In this document: positions 22,188 to 29,311 of the stretch, piece after piece
How positions within the stretch are numbered: the stretch's first letter is position 1
Layout: every line of letters begins with the position of its first letter
DNA from: Enhydrobacter sp.
Lineage (GTDB): Bacteria; Pseudomonadota; Alphaproteobacteria; Reyranellales; Reyranellaceae
NCBI RefSeq assembly: GCF_030246845.1
Contig: NZ_CP126889.1
Span: forward strand, 3,529,001 to 3,593,000
Direction: 5' to 3'
DNA length: 64,000 nucleotides
The notes under the pieces: generated by a model
Told to the model about the DNA's origin: nothing
Databases searched by the model: none
The model's input: the letters and a program-made list of their open reading frames with translations, nothing else
Made by a program: the position numbers and the translations under genes

Positions 22188-23552
22188 TTAGAGCTTCGGT
22201 GTGCGCAAAAGCGGCGCGAGATCCTTCATTACCGGCACTTCGCCGTGAACGAGGAAGGTCGCCTGCTTGCCGTCGATACGGTCGTGCCAGTCGATCAGTT
22301 CGCGCTGGTCGGCATGGGCCGAAAAGCCGTTGATGGTATGGATGTGAGCCCGCACGGGCACCTCCTCGCCGAGGACTTTGACGCGGCGCGCCCCGTCGAT
22401 GATCTGTCGGGCCAGCGTGCCGGCGGCGGCGAAGCCGACGAAGACGATGCTGGCGGCGTCCCGCTCGAGGTTGTTGCGCAGGTGGTGGACGATCCGGCCG
22501 CCGGTGCACATGCCCGAACCGGCCATGATCACCGCGCCGCCGCTGATGCGGGCGATCGCCGCCGATTGAGCCGTCTCCCTCGCCATCCGCAGGCCCGGAA
22601 CCACCAGCGGATCCCTGCCCGACCTGAAAAGCGCAGCGAGGGCGGGGGCATGCGACTCCGGATGACGGCGGAAGATTTCCGTCGCCGAGATGGCCATCGG
22701 TGAATCGAGGAACACCGGCAACGCCGGAGGCAGCCGACTGGTCTCGATGCCTCGGCGCAGGCAATAGAGGATCTCCTGGGTGCGTTCCAGGGCGAAGGTC
22801 GGGACGACGACGTTGCCGCGTCGCTGCAGCGTCGACGTGATGGCCTCGTACAGCTCCTCGACCGAGGCCGCGAACGAGCGGTGCCGGCGATTGCCGTACG
22901 TCGACTCTATCACCACGAAATCCGCCGCCGGCGGCGTACTGGGCGGACGCAGGAGCGGCCGGCCGGCATTGCCGATGTCGCCCGAGAAGAGGATCGATCG
23001 CGAGTGGCCGTCCTCCTCGGCTTTGATCAGGATGCTGGCCGAGCCGAGGATATGGCCGGCATCGAAGAACGTCGCGCGAATGCCGGGCGCGATGTCGATT
23101 GCCGTGTCGTAGGCAGCGGTCCGACCAAAGCGTCCGATGGCGTCGAGCGCATCGAGCATCGAGTAGAGTGCAGTGCCGCCTTCCGGCTCGCCGGGGCGAA
23201 AGGCGCGAATCGAGCCCTGGTTTCGATGCCCCGCCTCTTCCTCCTGCAAATGCGCCGCATCGAGGATCACCAGCCGTGCCAGCTCGAAGGTGGGCGCGGT
23301 TGCGATCACCTCGCCGCGAAAGCCCCGCTTCGCGAGCAGCGGCAACCGGCCGCAATGATCGAGATGCGCATGGGTCAGCAGCACATGATCGATTGCGGCC
23401 GGATCGAAGCCGAAGGGGGCGGCGTTCTCATCCCGCAATGCCCGGCGGCCCTGGAACAGGCCGCAGTCGATCAGAATGCGCCGGCCGCGGCATTCGAGCA
23501 GGTGGCAGGAGCCGGTCACGGTCTGGCCGGCGCCATGGAAGGACAGCTTCAT
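22188..23552 (-). CDS. Metallo-beta-lactamase/beta-CASP/RMMBL-domain ribonuclease-like protein
   Basis: A 454-residue member of the CPSF73/YSH1-like group. Motif 1-2 of the metallo-beta-lactamase core is visible (LLTHAHLDHCGRLP), as is the motif-4 region LFSGDIGN. The beta-CASP insert has VVIESTYGNRRH, VVPTFALERTQEILY and AVIMAGSGMCTGGRI. The C-terminal RMMBL motif is HTINGFSAHADQRELIDW. Bacterial members are thought to be RNases processing structured or 3' ends; the substrate is unknown. Its ATG overlaps the stop of the LOG-family gene by 4 bp, so the two are probably translated together. Confidence 0.9.
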   Translation of the reverse strand: MKLSFHGAGQTVTGSCHLLECRGRRILIDCGLFQGRRALRDENAAPFGFDPAAIDHVLLTHAHLDHCGRLPLLAKRGFRGEVIATAPTFELARLVILDAAHLQEEEAGHRNQGSIRAFRPGEPEGGTALYSMLDALDAIGRFGRTAAYDTAIDIAPGIRATFFDAGHILGSASILIKAEEDGHSRSILFSGDIGNAGRPLLRPPSTPPAADFVVIESTYGNRRHRSFAASVEELYEAITSTLQRRGNVVVPTFALERTQEILYCLRRGIETSRLPPALPVFLDSPMAISATEIFRRHPESHAPALAALFRSGRDPLVVPGLRMARETAQSAAIARISGGAVIMAGSGMCTGGRIVHHLRNNLERDAASIVFVGFAAAGTLARQIIDGARRVKVLGEEVPVRAHIHTINGFSAHADQRELIDWHDRIDGKQATFLVHGEVPVMKDLAPLLRTPKL

Positions 23553-24532
23553 GGGACGCCGACGTCGCTCGGGCAGAACGGCTCGCCCTTCAGCTCGTAC
23601 CAGCGCAGGATGTCACGCCAGATCGCCTCCGCCGACTCCGAGAACCAGAACAGCTCGCGATCTTCGGCATCTATCATGCCTTCCTCGACCAGGAACTCGG
23701 GATCGAACGCGCGCCGCCAGAACGGCTCCCCCACTAGGACAACCGGGACCGGCGGCATCTTGCGCGTCTGCGACAGTTCGAGGATCTCGAACAACTCGTC
23801 GATGGTGCCGAAACCACCGGGGAAAACCACGAGCGCCCGCGCGCGCATCATGAAGTGCAGCTTGCGCAGCGCGAAGTAGCGGAATTTCAGGCAGAGCTCG
23901 GGCGTGACGTAGGGGTTGGGATACTGCTCGTGCGGCAGCGAGATGTTGAGGCCGATCGAGGGAGCGCCGACATCGTGCGCGCCCCGGTTGGCGGCCTCCA
24001 TGATGCCGGGCCCGCCGCCCGTCATGATCATCGTCCGGCCGCCATAGGAGCAGTCGGCCACGCGGCCGACGATACGGCCGAATGCGCGCGCCATATCGTA
24101 GTATCTGCTTTTCTCGAGGAGGCGCAGGGCGACGGCATGCTGCTGCCGCAGCGTGCTGTTGTGCGGGTCCTCGCCGAGCCTGCGGACGCAGTCGTCGAGG
24201 CGCCGCTGGGCTGCGCGCGGCTCGTCGATGCGCGTGCTGCCGAACACCGCGACGGTGTGGGCGATATTGTTCTCTCTGAGCAGTGTCTCCGCCTTGAGGT
24301 ATTCGAGCTGCAGGCGCAGGCCGCGGGTCTCCTTCTCCTGCAGGAAATCGAGATCTTCGTCGGCTTCGCGATAGCTCGCGCTGGCGAGGATGCGTCGCAG
24401 GGCCTCGGGCGCGGCCGGATCGTCGGCGGCGGGCTTGGGCTTCGCGGTTGGCAGCGACTGCCGCCGCCTGTCCGGCTGCGGCGGGTGCCGCGCGGGCGAG
24501 CGGCCACCGGCCGGGGAATCGTCGGCCTTCAT
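23549..24532 (-). CDS. LOG-family Rossmann-fold protein (TIGR00730-like nucleosidase)
   Basis: A 327-residue protein with the LOG signature PGGFGTIDELFE and the upstream GGGPGIMEAANRGAHDVG, the two motifs of cytokinin-riboside-5'-monophosphate phosphoribohydrolases and relatives. The family cleaves the N-glycosidic bond of nucleoside monophosphates. An N-terminal extension of about 110 residues, rich in charged helices, is longer than in the classic 190-residue LOG, but occurs in an alphaproteobacterial subgroup. The ATG is preceded by GAGGAAC. The gene overlaps the beta-CASP nuclease by 4 bp, which hints at a shared RNA/nucleotide turnover role; this is inference. Confidence 0.87.
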   Translation of the reverse strand: MKADDSPAGGRSPARHPPQPDRRRQSLPTAKPKPAADDPAAPEALRRILASASYREADEDLDFLQEKETRGLRLQLEYLKAETLLRENNIAHTVAVFGSTRIDEPRAAQRRLDDCVRRLGEDPHNSTLRQQHAVALRLLEKSRYYDMARAFGRIVGRVADCSYGGRTMIMTGGGPGIMEAANRGAHDVGAPSIGLNISLPHEQYPNPYVTPELCLKFRYFALRKLHFMMRARALVVFPGGFGTIDELFEILELSQTRKMPPVPVVLVGEPFWRRAFDPEFLVEEGMIDAEDRELFWFSESAEAIWRDILRWYELKGEPFCPSDVGVP

Positions 24533-24551
24533 CGTTCCTCCGAGGGCAGGG

Positions 24552-25124
24552 CTAGGAGTGCCGGCCGGACGCCGCTCCCTGGTGTCGGACCAGCATCATT
24601 CGGCGCAGCGTCCCGTCCTTGAGGACGTAGTGATGGGCGATGGCGGCCAGAGCGTGCAGCGTCGCCACGATGAGAAGCGAGTCGGCCAGCAATTCGTGGA
24701 TCTCGTGGACGGAGCGTGACAGGGCGCGGTCGCGGGCCCAGGGCGAAGCGATCTCGGCGAGGCCGAACAGCGGCACCGGCTGGCCGCGGGTGAACTGCAG
24801 CACGATGCCCGTGATCGGCAGCGCCAGCATCAAGGCATAGAGCAGCCAGTGGACGAGGATCGCCGCGCGTTCGGCCCACGGACTGAACGCGGACGGCAGG
24901 AGCTCCGGCGGAGGGTGACCGAACCGCCAGCCCAGGCGCACGAAGACCAGCGCGAGCACCGTTAGCCCGAGCGACATGTGGGCGAAGAGCGCCGCCGGTT
25001 CGGCGCTCTTGGGAAAGTCGTCGATGAACGTGCCCAGCAGCCAGGCCAGCACGATACAGAGCGCGGCAAGCCAATGGAGCACCTTCGCGGTGGGGCCGTA
25101 TCCGGCGATTTCGCTGTTCTGCAT
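24552..25124 (-). CDS. Cytochrome b561-family membrane protein
   Basis: A 190-residue inner-membrane protein with four predicted helices. Candidate heme-b histidines are in KVLHWLAALCIVLAWLLG (helix 1), FAHMSLGLTVLALVF (helix 2), RSVHEIHELLADSLLIVATL (helix 3-4 region) and HALAAIAHHYVLKDGTL. This is the arrangement of bacterial CybB-type cytochrome b561, which shuttles electrons between quinone and a periplasmic partner such as superoxide. The ATG is used rather than the GTG one codon earlier. It ends 19 bp before the LOG gene start on the same strand. Confidence 0.87.
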   Translation of the reverse strand: MQNSEIAGYGPTAKVLHWLAALCIVLAWLLGTFIDDFPKSAEPAALFAHMSLGLTVLALVFVRLGWRFGHPPPELLPSAFSPWAERAAILVHWLLYALMLALPITGIVLQFTRGQPVPLFGLAEIASPWARDRALSRSVHEIHELLADSLLIVATLHALAAIAHHYVLKDGTLRRMMLVRHQGAASGRHS

Positions 25125-25195
25125 CACGTTACCAACCTGCGGTGAGCTGCGATGACTTCATTACGAGGACCTCCGTCGGCGCCAATTGATCTGGG

Positions 25196-25429
25196 TCAAC
25201 GCTGCACGACGGCGAGAATATAGGCGAAATAGGCGAGGGGAACGGCGGCGAAGACAGCCAGCAGGCTCCAGAACAGGAAGGGTTGCCGCGAGCGGTCGAT
25301 CACGAAGCGGCCGCCGCGCAGTTCCATCCGTCCGCACCGCAGTGCGCGCACGGTCAGCCAGCCCGACAACGCCGCAAGCGCAATCAGGAGGATGAACACA
25401 TAGCCCGGCAGATCGCTGTTCGTTGACAT
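25196..25429 (-). CDS. Small two-helix membrane protein of unknown function
   Basis: A 77-residue protein with two hydrophobic stretches, YVFILLIALAALSGWLTV and FLFWSLLAVFAAVPLAYFAY, separated by a basic loop (RCGRMELRGGRFVIDRSRQ). No family is recognised. It lies 28 bp behind the TPM-domain gene on the same strand, so it may be the tail of the LemA/TPM transcription unit. Confidence 0.65.
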   Translation of the reverse strand: MSTNSDLPGYVFILLIALAALSGWLTVRALRCGRMELRGGRFVIDRSRQPFLFWSLLAVFAAVPLAYFAYILAVVQR

Positions 25430-25457
25430 CGTCGTTGTTCCGGGAAGGCCGGCCCGT

Positions 25458-26069
25458 TCAGATCAGGTAGATTCGGTCGGGCAGCTCGTCCCGCGAGCTT
25501 TCGGTCGGCGGAAAGTGCATCGCCAGGACGTCGGCGCATTTGTCGATCGCGGCGACGAAGCCGTCGGCGATCCGCCCCTCCCGCATATGGCCGGTCAGGG
25601 CGTCGACGGCCCGCTGCCATTCCGACTGGGGAACACGTGCGGCGATGCCGTCGTCGGCGACGATGCGCGCATAGCGCTCCGCCAGCGACACGAAGATCAG
25701 CACGGCCGTACGATCCCTTGTCCGCGTGATGCCACGCAGGACGAACTGTTCCATGGCCCGGCGGTGCGCGACGGCCCGCCGCGCCGCCCTCGGGACGAGG
25801 GCAACGGCGATGCGCGGCTGGCAAAGGATCATGGTCAGGGCCACGAACGTCGCCACCTGAAGCAGCAGGATCTGCCGGACCGCAAGCGCGGTGCACTGCA
25901 CGAGCAGCCACGGCAGCAGCAGCGACACGACCGCCGCAATAACGACGGGCAGCGCGGTCCGATCCACCGATCGCCGCGCCAGGACGCAGACGATCTCGCC
26001 CGAGGTCCGCGCCTCGGCGGCCCGGATGGCGGCCGAGATCCGTGCGCTGTCTTCCGGCCGAAAGGACAT
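25458..26069 (-). CDS. TPM-domain membrane protein
   Basis: A 203-residue protein. An N-terminal conserved segment (AAIRAAEARTSGEIVCVLAR) opens a TPM (thylakoid-associated phosphatase/PSB32-like) domain that is split by two membrane helices around residues 40-90. The domain continues with TAVLIFVSLAERYARIVADDGI and an AAIDKCADVLAMHFPP tail. This matches the second TPM protein that commonly accompanies LemA and YgcG-like proteins. The start is a TGATG junction with the upstream TPM gene, a one-base overlap indicating coupling. The biochemical role of these clusters is not established. Confidence 0.82.
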   Translation of the reverse strand: MSFRPEDSARISAAIRAAEARTSGEIVCVLARRSVDRTALPVVIAAVVSLLLPWLLVQCTALAVRQILLLQVATFVALTMILCQPRIAVALVPRAARRAVAHRRAMEQFVLRGITRTRDRTAVLIFVSLAERYARIVADDGIAARVPQSEWQRAVDALTGHMREGRIADGFVAAIDKCADVLAMHFPPTESSRDELPDRIYLI

Positions 26070-26899
26070 CACCAGCTCCCCGAAGCGCCGCCGCCACCCG
26101 ACGATCCGCCGCCGCCCGAGAAGCCCCCGCCCGAAGAACCGCCTCCGCCGGGAAATCCGCCGCCGGAGAAACCGCCGCCGCGGCGGTAGGTGCCACCGGA
26201 ACTGGCCATGGTGGACAGCAGGATGTTGAAGAAAAAGAAACGAAAGCCGGGCGAGACGGCGAGCAGGAGAACAAGACCGATCAGCCCGGCAACGATGATC
26301 CAGTCCATCGGCCCGGTCTGCTCCTCGTCGTCGAGCCGCAGCGACGGCCGCTTCTGCCAGTCGGAGGCATCGGTCGTGAGCACCGTGATGATGTCGTCGA
26401 CGCCCCGAACGATTCCGTCGCCGAAATTGCCCGTCTTGAACCGCGGCACGATGGCATTGGTGATGATCACCTTCGAAAGGGCGTCGGTCAGCGTGCCTTC
26501 GAGGCCGTAGCCGACCTCGATGCGCACGCGCCGCTCCTTGGGGGCGACCAGCAGCAGCACGCCATTGTTCTTCGTCTTCTCGCCGAGCTTCCATGTGCGG
26601 AACAGCTCGTTGGCATAGGGCTCGATCTCCATGCCATCGAGTGAATTGACGGTCGCGACCACGAGCTGAATGCCCGATTTGGCCTCGAGCCCGGCGAGCC
26701 TGCTCTCGAGCGCACGGCGGGTTTCGGCCGGAATGACATTGGCCTGATCGACGACGCGGCCGGTGAGCGGAGGGAAATTGGCGGCCAGTGCCGCGACGGC
26801 GAGGCACAACCACATCGCCAAGGACGCCGCGACGGCGGCTGGCGCTCGAATCGCCGTGCCCCCGGCGAGGCGAGAGACGGCGTCGGCGCCTGCACTCAT
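26069..26899 (-). CDS. TPM-domain (YgcG-like) exported protein with glycine-rich tail
   Basis: A 276-residue protein. It has a signal sequence (AASLAMWLCLAVAALAANFP), then a TPM domain (LTGRVVDQANVIPAETRRAL, IQLVVATVNSLDG, IEVGYGLEGTLTDALSK), a transmembrane helix around residue 205 and a tail of GGGF/GGGGSSGG repeats. This is the YgcG architecture: an extracytoplasmic domain anchored by one helix, with a low-complexity Gly/Ser C-terminus. It sits between lemA (22 bp upstream) and the second TPM gene, the usual order. The glycine tail is intrinsic to the family and not a misassembly. Confidence 0.87.
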   Translation of the reverse strand: MSAGADAVSRLAGGTAIRAPAAVAASLAMWLCLAVAALAANFPPLTGRVVDQANVIPAETRRALESRLAGLEAKSGIQLVVATVNSLDGMEIEPYANELFRTWKLGEKTKNNGVLLLVAPKERRVRIEVGYGLEGTLTDALSKVIITNAIVPRFKTGNFGDGIVRGVDDIITVLTTDASDWQKRPSLRLDDEEQTGPMDWIIVAGLIGLVLLLAVSPGFRFFFFNILLSTMASSGGTYRRGGGFSGGGFPGGGGSSGGGFSGGGGSSGGGGASGSW

Positions 26900-26920
26900 G
26901 GCCGGACAGTCATCGGTGGA

Positions 26921-27520
26921 TCAGAACTTCACTTGCGGCGGCTTCTGCGCATCCTCTCCCGCGGTGAACTCCGCCATCGGCTTGGCCGAGGGGAAGAAGA
27001 TCGCCGCCCACAGCATTCCGGGGAAGGTCCGGAGTTCCGTATTGTAGGCGCGCACCGCTTCGATGTAGTCGCGCCGCGCTACCGCGATACGGTTCTCCGT
27101 CCCCTCGAGCTGGGACTGCAATGCCAGGAAGTTCTGGTTCGACTTGAGGTCGGGGTAGTTCTCGCTGACCGCGAGAAGCCGCCCGAGCGCGCCGGTAAGC
27201 TGATTCTGGGCATCCTGGAACTGTTTCAACTTCTCAGGGTCGGTGAGCTGCGACACGTCGATCTTGATCTGTGTCGCCTTCGCGCGCGCCTCGACCACCG
27301 CGGTCAGGACGTCCTTCTCCTGCTTCGCATAACCCTGCACGGTCGCGACCAGGTTCGGTATGAGATCCGCGCGGCGTTGATAGTTGTTCTGCACGTCGGC
27401 CCAGCGCGCCTTGGCCTGTTCCTCGAGTGTCGGGATGGTGTTGTAGCCGCAGGAGGCGACGGTGAAGAGGACAAGCATCGACGCGAGAAGGGTGCCGGCA
27501 CGGCTAAGCCACGGACGCAT
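26921..27520 (-). CDS. lemA: LemA-family lipoprotein
   Basis: A 199-residue protein with an N-terminal lipobox (LFTVASC then GYN), so it is predicted to be lipid-anchored. LemA hallmarks follow: NNYQRRADLIPNLVATVQGY, a long antiparallel helical pair, and SENYPDLKSNQNFLALQSQL with ENRIAVARRDYIEAVRAYN. LemA proteins with TPM partners are membrane-associated and of uncertain function; some are needed for envelope stress responses. The ATG with AGGAG five bases upstream was chosen over a longer frame. It is the first gene of a lemA-TPM-TPM unit. Confidence 0.92.
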   Translation of the reverse strand: MRPWLSRAGTLLASMLVLFTVASCGYNTIPTLEEQAKARWADVQNNYQRRADLIPNLVATVQGYAKQEKDVLTAVVEARAKATQIKIDVSQLTDPEKLKQFQDAQNQLTGALGRLLAVSENYPDLKSNQNFLALQSQLEGTENRIAVARRDYIEAVRAYNTELRTFPGMLWAAIFFPSAKPMAEFTAGEDAQKPPQVKF

Positions 27521-27591
27521 GGACGCTCCTGTCGTGTTTTCGGAGTAAGCTTGCGCGCGAAGCATTCCGGGCGCCTCCCCGACTCGCCGGT

Positions 27592-28458
27592 TCACGCAGC
27601 CAGCGCGGCCTCGCTCACCGGATCGCCGGCGATGCGGCTGTGCCACATCACGCGCGGCTGGGTCATGTCCCACGGCGTGGCCTGATGCAGCAGGCAGCGA
27701 TTGTCCCACACGACGACGTCGCCCGGCCGCCAGTCGTGGTGATAGATGCGCGGCGGCCGGCAGGCGAACTCGACCAACCCGGCGAGAAAGCGTTCCGATT
27801 CGACCTCGTCCATGCCGGGGATGTTGTGCGCATGCCGGCCGATCAGCAGCGACTTGCGGCCGGTCTCGGGGTGTGTCTTCACCAGCGGACGCAGCGGCAC
27901 GGGGCCGTCATGGAAGCCGTAGCCGCTATATTCGCCGTCGGACTTCCGTGTCTCGTGGCCGAGCTTCGACTGGCTGTAGTGCAGGGAGTGATAGGCTGAA
28001 AGCTTCTCGACCTTGTCTCGCGTCCCGCCGTCGAGCGCATCGTAAGCCGCGCGCATGTCGGCCCAGCCGGTGCGGCCACCGACCGCCGGCACGACCTCGG
28101 CGCTGAACACGGCTCCCTTGGCCTGAACGGGCATGTAGGTCGAATCGGCGTGCCAGCCCATGTTGCCCTTCAGCACCTTCATCATGTCGTCGTTGTCCTT
28201 CTCGAGCCGCAGCGTGCCGTCGGCTTTCACGTTGCTGATGGCCGCCATCTCGAACTCGAGCGGCCCGAAGCGCTTGGCGAAAGCGATCTGCTCGTCACGC
28301 TTGAGAAACTGGCCGGGAAAGATCAACAGGGCGCGGTCGAGCCAGGCCGCGTGAAGCTCCCGCCATGTCGACTCGTCGAGCTCGGGAATGCGAACGTCGC
28401 TGACAACGGCGCCGAAGGTGGCGCCCTCGACCGGCCGGATCGAGAGACCCTGGGGCAT
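27592..28458 (-). CDS. TauD/TfdA-family Fe(II)/2-oxoglutarate dioxygenase
   Basis: A 288-residue enzyme of the TauD/TfdA family, which hydroxylate small substrates using Fe(II), O2 and 2-oxoglutarate. The iron triad is visible: H and D in GNMGWHADSTYMPV, and the distal His in DNRCLLHQATPWD. The 2-oxoglutarate-binding Arg follows in MWHSRIAGD. The N-terminal RPVEGATFGAVVSDVRIPEL is typical. Members act on taurine, alkylsulfates, 2,4-D or carnitine precursors; the substrate cannot be told here and no sulfonate transporter is adjacent. GGAGG stands upstream of the ATG. Confidence 0.9.
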   Translation of the reverse strand: MPQGLSIRPVEGATFGAVVSDVRIPELDESTWRELHAAWLDRALLIFPGQFLKRDEQIAFAKRFGPLEFEMAAISNVKADGTLRLEKDNDDMMKVLKGNMGWHADSTYMPVQAKGAVFSAEVVPAVGGRTGWADMRAAYDALDGGTRDKVEKLSAYHSLHYSQSKLGHETRKSDGEYSGYGFHDGPVPLRPLVKTHPETGRKSLLIGRHAHNIPGMDEVESERFLAGLVEFACRPPRIYHHDWRPGDVVVWDNRCLLHQATPWDMTQPRVMWHSRIAGDPVSEAALAA

Positions 28459-28558
28459 ATCACGTCCTCCACGCTTTTCTTGAGGAAGTATAGCAGCCGG
28501 CCCCGACGGCGCAGGCGATTTTGGCCGCCCATTTCGTGCGCAGTCGACCGCCACGTCG

Positions 28559-28816
28559 TCAGGCAGGGGCGGTGCCGCGGACCACGAAACCGACAAACAT
28601 GACCAGGGTGCCGGCCACGCCCAGCAAGAACGCGATCAGCGGCACGTCGCCGAGGAAGGCGAGGGCAAGGCAGACAAGCACCAACGCGATGTGCAGCACG
28701 GAAAACAGTATCAGACGCTCGAAAGTGAGATAGGACCGGCGATGAGCGCGCATCTCCTCCGGCGGAACACTGGCATCGGCGGGAAGGTCGCCGTAGTGGG
28801 CAGTGGTGTCGGCCAT
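28559..28816 (-). CDS. aa3-type cytochrome c oxidase subunit IV-like protein
   Basis: An 85-residue protein with the PF07835-type motif MRAHRRSYLTFERLILFSVL, a short cytosolic head and then two close hydrophobic helices ending FVGFVVRGTAPA. The PF07835 subunit is a small alphaproteobacterial addition to aa3 oxidases, usually about 45-70 residues with one helix; this copy carries an extra helix. AGAGG precedes the ATG. No oxidase core genes are nearby. Confidence 0.75.
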   Translation of the reverse strand: MADTTAHYGDLPADASVPPEEMRAHRRSYLTFERLILFSVLHIALVLVCLALAFLGDVPLIAFLLGVAGTLVMFVGFVVRGTAPA

Positions 28817-28889
28817 GATGGGACCTCTTTGCAGCGATAGCTGGGTCTCCGAATCAACGCCATCGCTGCCGCCCGGTTTCCGCGCGACG

Positions 28890-29183
28890 CTATCCGCCGC
28901 CGAGGGGCGCGCTCGCGGCCGGCAGCCCCGGCGGCGTCGGATTGCTCCAATCCGGGATCTGGCCCCCCACCACGGCATTGGGCGTGTTCCCCGTGCTGCT
29001 GCCGGTGGCGGCGTTGTTGGGGCTGGGCGGCAGATAGGCCGTCGTCCTGACGCCGGGGCTTCGGCCGCCGGGCAAGGCGCCGTGCGAGACGGTCCGGTCG
29101 CAGGCGCCGACAGTGCAGACGGCCACGACAACGAGGAAAAGGCAGACACGCCTTCCGGTCGTATGTCCACGACGATGCGCCAC
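28890..29183 (-). CDS. Proline/glycine-rich small lipoprotein
   Basis: A 97-residue protein starting with GTG, with GGAGG seven bases upstream. The N-terminus is basic, then hydrophobic (VCLFLVVVAVCTVGAC), ending in a T-V-G-A-C lipobox, which indicates a diacylglyceryl-anchored lipoprotein. The mature part is low in secondary structure and rich in Pro, Gly, Asn and Ser (AYLPPSPNNAATG, NPTPPGLPAASAPLGGG). No family is recognised. It is transcribed away from the acylase/GH3 pair. Confidence 0.65.
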   Translation of the reverse strand: MAHRRGHTTGRRVCLFLVVVAVCTVGACDRTVSHGALPGGRSPGVRTTAYLPPSPNNAATGSSTGNTPNAVVGGQIPDWSNPTPPGLPAASAPLGGG

Positions 29184-29276
29184 AATCGCCTCCTGCCGTC
29201 ACACGGAGCCAAACCGCCGCCGTGAGCGAAGGTTGCCTCCCGTCGCGGCCTTCGCCACGCTTCATCGCAGCGAACG

Positions 29277-29301
29277 GGAACGGCAGTAGGACGGGATCGT
29301 T
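29277..29301 (+). promoter_or_regulatory. Candidate EcfG-type (general stress) promoter of the acylase/GH3 pair
   Basis: GGAAC (29277-29281), exactly 16 bases, then CGTT (29298-29301): a perfect match to the alphaproteobacterial EcfG consensus. Only 10 bases separate it from the ATG at 29312, so the message would be nearly leaderless or begin at a later start. By rough base-composition reasoning about one such match is expected by chance in a window of this size, so position is the main support. Confidence 0.4.
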
Positions 29302-29311
29302 GGCATTGCGC

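Noticed and set aside
26069..26170. GGC/GGA-rich stretch as a possible satellite or PE_PGRS-like repeat
   Set aside because: It is the normal glycine-rich tail of a YgcG-like TPM protein.
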